Shown here piece by piece: positions 21,560 through 32,470 of a stretch of DNA of 64,000 nucleotides. The notes beneath the pieces were generated by a model. That model made no database searches, was not told the DNA's origin, and saw only the letters and a list, made by a program, of their open reading frames with translations. The position numbers and the translations under genes are program-made. The stretch is from Gymnopilus junonius (taxonomy: Eukaryota; Basidiomycota; Agaricomycetes; Agaricales; Galerinaceae), in contig JADNYJ010000008.1 in assembly GCA_015501075.1 (NCBI GenBank), positions 186,001 through 250,000 of the forward strand, written 5' to 3'. Position 1 is the stretch's first letter. Every line of letters starts with the position of its first letter.

Positions 21560-24500
21560 TTAGCCGATAAAATACAACAAGAATTTGCGTTTGCCATGAG
21601 GTGGTACTGGTGGTATGGCTAGCTTAGGGTCGTCGCGTAGCAGGACAGGGGCAAAGATTGTACCTGTGAACAATGACCAGATTGAGAAATGCTTCTTCTT
21701 TATGACTCATTCACTCACTGATGCGTTCCGCTTGATCTTCATTCTCAGATGATTGGCAGATAAAGTGTAGGAACGCTGTGATAGATATCCATACCTATGT
21801 GCGCCACTGTTAACCAATCCATAAGCGTATGAATAGATGTTTAGACATACATTGACGGCAGCAGGCATAAGTGCATCAAGCAGCTAAAAGTGTATCAGAT
21901 GATATCAATGGGGGCCTTCTTTTTCCTACCTACCTCGAAAGCTTCATCGCGATTGGTCATCTCAAGGCACTGAGGATGTAAAACGGCAGGTATGATAGGA
22001 TCGCCTAAAGAGTCCAAAAATAGCAGCAAAGCCGAAGCGAAGGCAAGGGATATCTGTGGGTCAGGTGTGCTAGGCGCGTAGGGGAATTCATCGCCCGTGT
22101 CTAGACACTGTAAAGGGTCGTGATTGTGATCTCAAGTCCTGAAACTAGAACTGAGGGAAGTCTTACCTCTCGGATAATTCTAATGATGCCCTGGGCGCCC
22201 CGAATGACAAAGAGCTCATCCTGAATCAGCACTGTTAATTAGAGTTACGCAACTCCTGAGAATGCCTTACCTTGTTTGCTGGGCTTGACATCATCCAATT
22301 TACGAGCCGCATGACTTCTCTAGGCGCATTGACTGCGTTCACTTCGGGCAAGAGGTCATTTGGCGATTCCATCGACCTTATAGGGCCTCGGAGACGAGTT
22401 AAACGGGTCAATTTGTTTGCAAAACAGGTGTATTCTGACTCAAAGATTTGACATCTTCTAATAGGATTATCAACGAGAACGACGCACGATATTCTCCTGA
22501 AACCGAGATAAAATGGTCTTTCCCAAGTACAGTGTGTAGTATCAGGGTGCCGCTGAGATCACTAGGCCTGAGGTTTAAAATGGACGCCACATCGTTGTCG
22601 ATGTGCGCTCTCAATGAGATTTCAGTAACTTCATTCGGAAGAATGACGCCCTATGTCAAGTTTAGGAATTAATAACCAATTGTTCGGGAGCGAGAAAACT
22701 GACCATCATGGGATAAATTTGTAGCCATTCAGGGTCTGAATCCGAGAGTCAGGACTGTACACTCATTAGAAGCTGTGGCTACACACGAATAGGAGAATCG
22801 AGCTGGATTGGCACAAAGCGAAAGGCGCGTGGACCCTAGAAGAGAATGATATGGTCTCCTATCAACCTTAATTTCAAATCCACAAAGGTCGAACCTTGCC
22901 CGTGTTCCTAACGCGGATTTTGCGTTCCACTGGTACATCGTAACTGTCAGTTTGCGCAAAATCAGTGCCAGTACCTCCCTGAAACCTAAAGCACGCACAA
23001 AACCTTCTCAAAATCAACATAGGTATCCTCGACCTTTAATCCACCTCGGTCGTGGGTACTTTCGCCATCCAGATGGTCGACCTCATGGAACAAAGTGTGA
23101 ACATGTGATCGGAACAAGTCAAGGTCGTATAAGTCAAGCTAAAGCTGAACAATTAGAATAGGGTTCCAACTAAGAAGATACGAAACTCACGTCTAAATTG
23201 AAATCTGCCGCCACTGGACGATGATCGCTCATTACGATCTGGGGATGGCTTGTGTATGAGATCTGGTTTACTCTGCAGTCGGAGCCATGCATATGCAATA
23301 TTCGGTCTGTCCATGCAGGTTTTCGTCTTGATGAATTTTTATGAGATGAGGGTCGTAGCATAGATCAACAATACTGACTTCAGATCGTATCCAAATTTAT
23401 CCATCATCAAGCCCGGACTAAAACGGTAGCTCCTAACAGGAAAATATGAGGGGAAAAGGGTTTAAGGCACGATATAATCGTGAGAGCTTACGGCATGTGT
23501 ATTATAGGCGCTTCTTTGAAGTCTTCAAAAGCCTTTTTCTCCAACATAGCGTTCCTGAGCTAGTAGTTCAAAATTTTGTATTAGCAACACGTAGGTGAAA
23601 TTTAAGCAATTGAATTGACCTGGTCGAAGCGCAACAAAGCTTCAAATTTCGATGCATCCTGCCATTCATCGTCACGGAGAATCCTCCTTACATGGACTTC
23701 GGAAAGGTCCAGCCGGTAATTGAGATCTGACATGCCAAACTCAAACAATATTCACAAACTAAATTGTAAAGACCTACCTCCCTATAAACCAACCAAACAT
23801 GATAGCTCGTCTTGAGCTAGTCAAGAACAGCAGCGACTGATGGGAAATCCTACCATCCAAAACAAAGCATCCGTTTCATAAATGCTCAAAGGTATAATTC
23901 CTGTAGGTACCGAGGAAAATCCAGCAGTGAACGGGTCTTCTGTCTCACGGGTAGGCGAAGATAAAGGAGATAGTGTATTCTCGAATGTCAGCCTCCTTGA
24001 AAGATCAAAGAAGTCTGAATTTCGTTTATCCACCATCTCGTCGAATGCAGCCAAATGAGCATTCACGAATGTAAGTATCGTTGGGCCAGGTGAGGAGACA
24101 ATAACCTTCTTTTTGCCTTCTGTAGGAACAGGTGGAGTGAAAGACACACGAATTGCAGTGCCTCCTTTATTACCCTGTGATTCAGTTCAATGAAAATATT
24201 TCCATATCATTATTCCATCGTACCATGACGCCTAAGATACCGGCTCCAGCAGCGGTCGTCTTAACATCTCCAAAATATGGCTTTAATGATTTCTTAACGA
24301 TCATCAAAATGAGCATTCCGACAAGCTGTTTCGAGGCCAGCTGAAGCAAACAGCATCAATGACCCCCTTATATGAAGTAAAGAAAGCCTCAAAACCTTTT
24401 CGTATTTCACAGCTTTCTCGCCCAGAGATGCAAAGACGGCAAGACTCCAAGCGTCCTCTCTCACCGTGTTTGTCGAGTATATCAGGGCTTCTGTAGAAAG

Positions 24501-25980
24501 GTCTAGCTCCTGAAACCCCAGGACCAACATGTCTGGGTTGTCTAAGTCGTCTGTATCCACGCGCAACGGCGTTTCGTCTGGTTCTTCCTTCTCAGGTTCG
24601 GCTGCAGCGTTTGGCCTTCTCAATACTGTCAGACGAAATCAGAAAAAGGTTTCAAACTAGGTTGAAAGGGTGAACTTACTCCAGTCGAAAGGATTTCTTG
24701 CAACCTCCACTAGAGATATAGGTGACACGTTCTTTACTGGCGGAGCGTAGGCTGGCTTGCTGGAAGTTTTTTGACATGAGTCACACCAGCATTACCTGAA
24801 CCCAAGCAGATAAATCCTGTGAGGGCATTTTGCCATTGACATTGAACGTCCCGACCTCAGTCTGAATCACCCTCATCAAAAGATAGCGATAGGCTAGGCG
24901 AACTGAACGAACTCACGTCAAACTCCTCCTTCCTCTCCTTGACATATCCCGAGCTTTGACGCGTACCCAATCATCTCTGATCAACTGCGCGTCCGACTGG
25001 TCGTCGCTCATGAATCCCGCAGAGGCCGGCGAAAGACGTTCGAGAAGCGGTTTATTCACCAGGCGGAGATCTTGAGGTGTGTTTGTCACTAACAAGGGCA
25101 ATTGTTGGAGTTAAATTCGAAATATGAAGGGGAAAAGACGAACGAGATGCTATGGTCATGTATTTCGCGAAGTAGGGCCTCAGCCAATTGAAGTGGGTCG
25201 TTGAAGAGGAAGGTTGATCACTGAATTGGCTTCGACATCTGTAAGACGAAATTTCCAGAACAAAATCAGAAGCGAGTCAATATGTTGACTATGAGCATGC
25301 TCACAGAGACTTCCTTCAAACGCTTGCATTCCGCTACCAATTTCCTTAACCCTTCAACATCAGGGGTAAAAAATGAAGGAGGCTGCGCATCGTCCGCGAG
25401 TCCTTCAGCAGCATTGATGCTAAGACCCATTACTGAGCAGAAAAGTTCGCGTCAGGATAAACTTGCATCCATAACCGCGGGTCAGACAGAGCCTCACCAG
25501 AACCAGATTGCTCAAGCATCGACTTCCTAGGCGACGTAGTTTGTAGGTCAATCGTCCCTCGACGCATTTGACTGATAACGATAGAAAAATCTCCATAGAT
25601 TGCGTATACGCGATGCACGTCGAGTTCTTCAGATTGTCCGTTTGGTCCTGGTTTGTATTTGCATACGAAGAGACTATGAAATAAACTGGAATCAGTTCTC
25701 CTTTCATTTAATGTAATGTAGCTGAACAAGATACTCACCTCCCTTCTTCCGTCAAATCCCAGTCATCCCTGTGTGACACCACAGCTAGGACTCTTCTACT
25801 CTGTGCGTCGTTTCCCGATGTGCCTGACGGATCCACAAGAGCAGCCTCCAGCACGGCTTTGACTTCATCTGGAGACCTCAAGATGTTCTGAATGAGAGCG
25901 AGCGCAGCCATAGATGCATAGGAATAAGCAGCTGGTGCGAACGAAGCAGAGTTGTGTCGCTCATGGATATCAAGCGTCAC
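21560..25980 (-). CDS. OCRL/INPP5B-type inositol polyphosphate 5-phosphatase
   Basis: A many-exon minus-strand gene from ATG 25980 to stop 21560-21562. The N-terminus (MTLDIHERHNSASFAPAAYS...) leads to a PH-like region (VLAVVSHRDDWDLTEEG, SLFVCKYKPG). The catalytic domain shows FNVNGKMPSQDLSAWV, LVLGFQELDLS, NAHLAAFDEMVDKRNSDF, WMGDLNYRLDLSEVHVRRI, YRFSPG, KRKPAWTDRIL and the closing motif SDHRPVAADF. These are the standard signature elements of magnesium-dependent 5-phosphatases acting on PI(4,5)P2 and related lipids. Then comes an ASH-like region (FDLCGFEIKVD), then a RhoGAP-like tail (NAPREVMRLVNWM, IFAPVLLRDDPK, GKRKFLLYFIG). This order is that of OCRL/INPP5B, which act at endosomes and Golgi. 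The GDLNYR motif is assembled only through a 4-nt exon (separate entry). Exon boundaries in the tail are approximate. Confidence 0.88.
23778..23781 (-). other. 4-nt microexon (GGAG) in the 5-phosphatase catalytic motif
   Basis: On the minus strand, the exon ending ...ALFWM (phase 0, at 23854) is followed by an intron 23853-23782 (GT..AG). Then come four bases GGAG, then a second intron 23777-23727 (GTAGGT..CAG), then ATCTCAATTACCGG. Only with the four bases included does the protein read W-M-G-D-L-N-Y-R, the invariant motif of the family. Skipping it joins ATG directly to ATC, loses the Gly-Asp and shifts the frame. Confidence 0.8.
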
Positions 25981-26168
25981 TGTACCCGGTGACCATGTTG
26001 GTGGAGTGACGAATATGATGCCACCTGGTTCCTTTTTTGGGGAACCTCCTATTTATCTCTCACCAACTGATTTACTGGTTTGCGACGACTTGAATTATGT
26101 ATTGCCTTGGCTATCATACATTTGTTATCCTTCCTTGGGAACCATGCATTAGACTATCCTCAAACCAT

Positions 26169-27687
26169 CTAACTGAAAAGTTTCTTGAATTGCTTCTTCT
26201 CCTTATCTCTCCGCTCCTTCTTTGCCTGCTTGATCTTGTTCAGCTCTGATTGAATGGCCGCATCATCTGGTACAAGGTGGCTCGCTTCCGTGAGATCTTG
26301 CTCGGCCTTGTCCTCCTCTTTTAGGTAGATGTGAGCCAGGGCACGACGGTACAGTGCTTTTGCTGCAGAACATCGAATGTCACATTGTCAGTTCTGTATC
26401 AAAAAACGATGGAAGTGGATGTAGGGTACCTTTATCAGCGTTGTTAAGAGTTAGGTTATTCAGTGCTCGGGTGGTATTAGTGATGGCGATCACAGCATTT
26501 GCCGTGGATTGAGGGCGAGCACGGACAGCGGAAAGGGCAGAATTAAGAAGTAAAGGGGCGAGGAGTGCGTCATAGCTATCCTTCAACTCCGGTGGAGAAC
26601 CTTCAGGCAAGACGGGATGAACATCTAAGTAACGGATAGATTCTAAAACCAAAATTCAGAACCAAGCACCACTCGTGACGGAGGAATAAAACCCACTTTG
26701 ATACTTTTGCAAAGCCTCCTCCACCTTTCCTTCCTTGAACAGCTTGTTTCCAACTTCCCTCACAACTTTGGCTATTTGCAACGCGACCTCAGGGTTCTCC
26801 GTGTCCTGGTCCTCATCAACAGGGTAATCTTCGTACGGGTCTCCTGATTGAGCTTCCGAGGACTCTTTGAGTGAAGGATCGTCGGGGGAAAGTTCGCCGC
26901 AGTCTGCGATGACGATGGGCGAGGTGGGAACGTCTCCAGAGGAAGTAGGATAGTTTTCGATCTGACGAACTACATGACATGATCAGAAAATGTATCAACT
27001 ATCAAGGCTAGTGATGTATACCAATCGATTTGCCCTTGATAACCTCGCCGAAGATCACATGTTTTCCGTCCAGGTGCGATGTTGGTGCGACAGTAATGAA
27101 GAATTGCGATCCATTGGTATTAGCTCCAGCATTGGCCTACTGGAATGTCAGGCTCAATCTCGACGTATAGATTGCGGCCAAACGCACCATGGAAAGCAAG
27201 AAAGGTTTGGTGTGGTTCACAAGGAAGCCCTCGTCCTCGAACTTTTCGCCATAGATGGATTCTCCTCCAGTTCCTAATGCAAGCCTCAGTCAAAAAATTC
27301 AGGCTGGAACGGAAAATTCGACAATACCATTTCCGGCTGTGAAATCACCTCCTTGGCACATGAAGCTGGGACCTATCAGCACCTCAAATATACGTTAGTT
27401 GGTACAGGAGGAACTCACCCCTTGATCACACGATGGAAACCCGACCCCTTGTAATGCAGGGGCTTGCCAGATTGACCTGTACCCTTTTCACCAGTACATA
27501 GCGCACCTATGGATCAAACAAACCTTCAGCACAATATCCAGACATCCAAAAGGATCTACGTACGGAAGTTCTCAGCCGTTTTGGGTACAAGATCTTTGTA
27601 AAGAGAAAAAATGACCCTTCCAGCGGGTTTGTCGCCGATTGTGATGTCGAAGAAGGTGATTGGGCGTTTCGCGTTGGTTTCGGACAT
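26169..27687 (-). CDS. Cyclophilin-40 type peptidyl-prolyl cis-trans isomerase with TPR domain
   Basis: The minus-strand gene starts at 27687 ([20 protein letters not shown]) and stops at 26169-26171. The cyclophilin domain is complete: [81 protein letters not shown] (active-site Q-F-F), [12 protein letters not shown]. It is followed by an acidic linker and TPR repeats ([38 protein letters not shown]), ending in a Lys-rich helix [20 protein letters not shown]40 proteins catalyse prolyl isomerisation and bind the Hsp90 C-terminus through the TPR clamp, in cytosol and nucleus. Several short introns fall between conserved blocks. The layout resembles yeast Cpr6/Cpr7. The gene ends 188 bp from the start of the 5-phosphatase gene, on the same strand. 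Confidence 0.93.
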
Positions 27688-28743
27688 TTTGAACAGCTAG
27701 CAAAGATATAACAGCGCCTAAGGATTGCCCAAGGATGGCAGAACCCTGCCATTTATCGTTCCCCCAGGTCAGGGGTTACGTAAGGGGACTGCTGGAACAC
27801 ACTGGAACCTTTTGGAATCTTGTTGGAATCGAAAAAGGATTGAAGATGATTACGGAACTTTTCAGGAACATGAGGGTTTATCAGAACGTAATTCCCGTTT
27901 TCATTTTCTGTGCGCTACTAGGGAGAATAGGCGCTGGTAAGAAATCTTGTGAAGTAAGAGTAACCAACTTTTTGCGTGGCTTGACGCGTCGTTGAAGAAG
28001 CTGCAACGAAACTCAGATTGTCCAAATAAGGTAATATTTTCCCATAGTATACGTCTAGACTTCTATCTGACGACCCGGTACTTACTCTCCCACTCCCTTT
28101 CCATCTTCATTGGTCACCTCTGGCAAGCTGCTAGCAATCATTCTATCTTGTCATGCTCTATTTAACATGCGGCCTCAGGCCTCAGGTCCTTATAGCTCGA
28201 TAATTTCGAAATTCGAACTATGCGCGACTTTCGCGACTTTGATACGCCTCGGAGAAGAAAGCATCGCATGCGCATTGGCCAGCCACTCAACTGTAGTAGA
28301 AGCCCAAAAGCGCCACTGACTTCCGGAGTTGGTTTGCGCGATGTCTAGTCTGGAGCCACGAATTTATTGAATGGCCTTCGGATGATCTGGCATCTGACAA
28401 CTGACATGATCAAATGCTTATGGGACTTAATACGCATTTTGGACCTGGGCAGCGCTTCTCAGTTCATGTGCAGAATTTTCTGTCTACCACCGCCGTCTTT
28501 CTCGGAATGTGCTGATCGCTCCAACTGCAGAAGTTTAAAACATCCGCTGTAGAGCACTAGGGGCAGTCTTGCATGGCAAATCAGGAAGCCACTAGAGCGG
28601 AACCGGTACCGCTGAGGGATTGCCCCCACATTTTACTTTAATCAGTGCTGATGTACGAGGTTTCCGAGGACTTGGCATTACGAAGATCACGAAAGTTTCA
28701 GGTTGCCAAAGCAAAACCACACCCGGATCGGCTTGCAACGGCC
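27688..28743. other. Intergenic between divergent CYP40 and P450 genes
   Basis: About 1.06 kb. A plus-strand frame at 27735-27995 has no motif and overlaps the expected CYP40 promoter, so it is not called. Otherwise nothing was recognised. Confidence 0.45.
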
Positions 28744-28750
28744 TATATAT
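28744..28750 (+). promoter_or_regulatory. Probable TATA box of the P450 gene
   Basis: TATATAT lies 89 nt upstream of the P450 ATG at 28839, similar in spacing to other TATA elements in the window. Confidence 0.4.
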
Positions 28751-28838
28751 CTTAGTAAATACACTCTCGTCTGGTGGGAATCCTTTTCTAACTCTTTCTG
28801 CGCACCCACATCATCCTGAGCTTAACGCCATTGCAGCC

Positions 28839-31024
28839 ATGGCTGGTCTTCTTACACTAGTCGACGTCGTCGTGCTATTATTTGCGGTTCTTCTCTTGAA
28901 CAAAATACTAACCAAGAAACCTGTATCTCTTCCTCCTGGACCTCCCAAACTTCCTTTGCTCGAAAACATTTTCGACATGCCTTCGTCTAATGAGTGGCTG
29001 ACCTTTGCAAAATGGGGAGAAAAATGGGGTACAGAGTCTGTCTTATCTCTCCTTTACGAGACGGCTGACAAGACATTTGTCAGGCGACATTGTCTCCGTC
29101 TCCGTCTTTGGTCAGCAGATGATCATCCTCAACTCTGTGAAGCACGCAATCGAAATGCTTGACAAGCGCAGCTCTGTATACTCCGACAGACCAACAATGC
29201 AAATGGGTGGCGAACTTGTCGGATGGAAAAATACACTCGTGCTTCTACCCTACGGGGATCGCTTCCGCAACTTCCGCAAACTCTTCCACCGCGCTGTGGG
29301 TTCTCAGGCAGCCGCGTCTGAATTCCAGCCAGTGCAAGAGATTGAATCCAGACGATTCCTAAAGAGGATCTTGGCAAACCCCGAAAAGTTGGCCACCCAT
29401 GTGCGCAAGTGCGTATTTCCTTTGGAAGAACACTTTTAATTTTGGGGCTTCGTCCTTCTGTCAGGAACCCGTTTTTTGTGCTGATGGGCTTGCTATCCCT
29501 TTTGTCCCCTTTTTAGGACCGCCGGTGCCGTCATCCTGCGCATCTCGCACGGGTATGAAGTCAAGGAGAAGGATGATCCTTTCGTTACTCTCGCCGACCT
29601 AGCAACAGAACAGTTCTCTCTGAGTACGGCACCTGGAGGCTTTCTAGTCAACCTCATTCCTTCACGTACGTTCCTTCCTCTGACCAAGCTAAAAAAAGAC
29701 AGGGTAAATACGTCGATCTTTTTTTAGTTCGGCATATACCATCGTGGCTTCCTGGTGCTGGATTCAAGCAAACAGCGGTGGATTGGGCTCGTACACTGGC
29801 AACGATGGCTGAGGGACCACACCAATTTGTAAAACAACAAATGGTACCGTCATTTCGCATTTAATATTTTTTCTGTTTTCTTAGCATCTTATAGGCAGCT
29901 GGAACTGCCGAAGTATCTTTTACTTCCCGACTACTTGAAGCAGACGATATTTCTCCTGACGAAGAGCATGACATCAAGTGGTCTGCGGCATCCCTATATT
30001 CCGGTGGTGCCGACACTGTGCGTACTTGATTCAACTTTACCACTACAAGTTAGGCTCATTTTATTTTTGGGTTGCAGACCGTGTCCGCCGTTTATGCCTT
30101 ATTCCTAGCCTGCGTACTCTATCCAGAAGCGGCACGAAAGGCTCAGGAAGAATTAGACGCTGTTGTTGGACGTGATCGTTTACCTACCTTTGCTGATCGA
30201 GAAAATCTGCCGTATACGAACGCTTTTGTACTCGAAGTTTTCCGGTGGCATAGCACCATTCCCACTGGTAATTCTCGCTCCACGCTTCTTGAGCCATATG
30301 AACTTACCTCATTATTATGCTAGGCGTGCCTCACAGAGTCACAGAAGACAATATTTATGAAGGATACCTTATTCCCAAAGGCGCTTTGGTGATCACGAAT
30401 ATCTGGTATGTATTTCTTGGAATCCATGTGGTTGTTGATCTGTCGTTCAGCCCTTTATTAACCTTCTTTTCTCATTCTCGTCTTTCTCTCCGCAGGCAAA
30501 TGTCGCACGATCCCAAAGTCTACTCGGATCCGTTCTCTTTCAAACCGGAGAGGTTTTTGGGTCCTCAGCCGGAACAAGACCCAAGAGACTTTTGTTTCGG
30601 CTTTGGGAGGAGGTGAGTGTATTATTATAATCTCGTCAAAGATGACCCCTCATGATAAACTTCTGCCGCCAGAATCTGTCCTGGTGCTTATTCATTCTTT
30701 AGCTTAAGGGACATGGGATATGTTATCTGACAAACTCTGACCTTATGAAGGACGCATACTGGCTGAAGCGTCTGTATTCATCAACAGTGCCATGACTTTG
30801 GCCGTTTTCGACATATCGAAGAGCGTCGTGGATGGTGTCGTCATTGAGCCAAAACCGGAACAGTCTACAGGAACCATCAGGTTGGTATAAAACTCTTAGG
30901 AAGTTAAACTCTAATTTATCTAATCTTTTGGCGTTTTGCTTTCAGTCACCTCAAGCCTTTCACCTGCACCATCAAGCCGAGGTCGCAAAAGGCTGTAGAC
31001 CTTGTTATGGCCGAAGAGTTTTGA
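28839..31024 (+). CDS. Cytochrome P450 monooxygenase
   Basis: The spliced product has an N-terminal membrane anchor ([20 protein letters not shown]) followed by the proline hinge [16 protein letters not shown]. Exon 1 is 28839-29028 and exon 2 starts at 29094 ([18 protein letters not shown]). The I-helix oxygen-binding motif is [14 protein letters not shown] (split by an intron near 30017). The K-helix ExxR is EVFRWHS, the PERF motif is FKPERFLG, and the heme loop [13 protein letters not shown], with the Cys ligand, is split by introns at about 30614-30672 and 30683-30751. The C-terminus runs to LVMAEEF. It is a microsomal, CPR-dependent enzyme of the Agaricomycete type often labelled O-methylsterigmatocystin-oxidoreductase-like; that label says nothing about its real substrate. 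No other secondary-metabolism gene is adjacent, so it looks like a stand-alone P450. All key residues are present. Confidence 0.92.
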
Positions 31025-32470
31025 TTGTTGCTTTAATTAGCATTCACCCCGCCGGTCTACTGAGTCGGGAGTTTAAAGTTCAGTCATCAGTGTTAAATTT
31101 GAGGAAGAGGATTCACAGAAGTTTACTAAAATGATAGTCTCCCATGTAATTTTTCATGTATCTTTGGATTTATCTGTGTACCAAGTATAGTTGCTCGACA
31201 GCGGCGATCTTTATTAGACTGGAATAAGTAGGGTTATTTGGTTAGATTTACTGTAAAGCCTGTAAAGCCAGATATTTTTAGCACGGACCCGAGGATGGTG
31301 CCCCGGAACACATCAGAACTCGTCCAGTTCTGGGCTAGGCGTGATGTGATTGCAACATGAAGGTAACCGAGCTTGCGGAAAAAAAGTCAATTACAAAGGC
31401 TTTTTTTAGAGTCATGTATGTACAGTAGGGACTCCAGGGAAATTTTTTAGTAAAAGAGAATAGAATTACCAAAATTTCAGCATTCTTTTCAGGAGGCAGA
31501 GAAATTTTTTGAAGTTCAGAGGTATGGAAAAGACGTGTCTAGAGTGTACATGAGCTCACACCGGCAAGCTCGGGAGAGCGCTTGAGCCACCCATCACTCC
31601 GAGGCTCTGGCTTTACAGCGGAAATGAACCAGCTCATTTTGTGTAAATCCAGGGTAAAGCGAGCTGGATTTACCATAAATCCCTCCAGATAAGCTACTTA
31701 TTGAACTTATGTCCACCAAAAGGAATACTTATTGACTTGAACCAGCTCAAATTGCAGCCTGCAGAAGCAGTACCTAGTTCAACTGCATTGAAAAGGCCAC
31801 TGCCACTGTCTATTCCCATTGTAATATATTTAGTACATGTTTCTGTATTTCTGTGTAATTATTATGGTACATAAGATGTGTTTAAGCAAGGGAGGGAGGG
31901 AACAGAGCTCGAGACGAGACCGAAGACGGCTGCCGAAGACGCATCCTGCTGCCAAGTGATGGGCTGAGAAGTGGGCTATTTTTGGGCCACCCAGCGCATC
32001 AGTCCCATCAATCCGCCCTCGGTGTCCATCCCGATCGAGCTGGGGAAAGCGTGCCTGCAAGTTCTCTCGACTTTGGAGGACACCCAGGCGCTCGAACGCG
32101 ACGCGTCCGCCCTCGATTGCAGGTCACGAGCACGTGACTATCGGCACACCCGGCGCCTGCCCAAGGCCCCGTAAATCCCTCGGCATAAGTACGATAAATT
32201 ATTTTTCGCCCTATTTACTTCCGCGGAATTGAGGAAACGAATCAGACGGAATTTGGATTTCGGAATATCTGTGGAACTATAGGTTCAAGGTGATCATAAA
32301 GGCCATGTATGACAATCATTGGGTCAAGGTACTTTCCACTCAAGTCAAATAAGAAGGTTCTGTAGAAGGTCGTAATGTACGAGTAGAAATCAATTCATAC
32401 CTCGTCGAGTATAGTTCTATAAGAATTCATAGTTTCCTGACTAGTCGTTGGAGAGAGAATAGTGAAATTA
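31025..32470. other. Gene-poor stretch with short inverted repeats
   Basis: CTGTAAAGCCAGA at 31260-31272 is repeated inverted at 31606-31618. GTAAATCCAG (31643-31652) pairs with CTGGATTTAC (31664-31673). GAACCAGCTCA occurs in direct orientation near 31626 and 31739. These look like remains of a nonautonomous transposon. A more GC-rich patch at about 31900-32170 has open frames on both strands but no motif. Confidence 0.4.

Noticed and set aside
27735..27995. Plus-strand frame of 86 codons upstream of CYP40
   Set aside because: It lies in the expected divergent promoter, has no domain and no splice continuation.
299..31395. Recurring AAAAAAGTCAA strings (near 299, 5948 and 31383)
   Set aside because: Too short and A-rich to be a meaningful repeat; flanks are unrelated.
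31830..32174. Overlapping frames on both strands in a GC-rich patch
   Set aside because: Both frames are open because of base composition. No recognisable protein.
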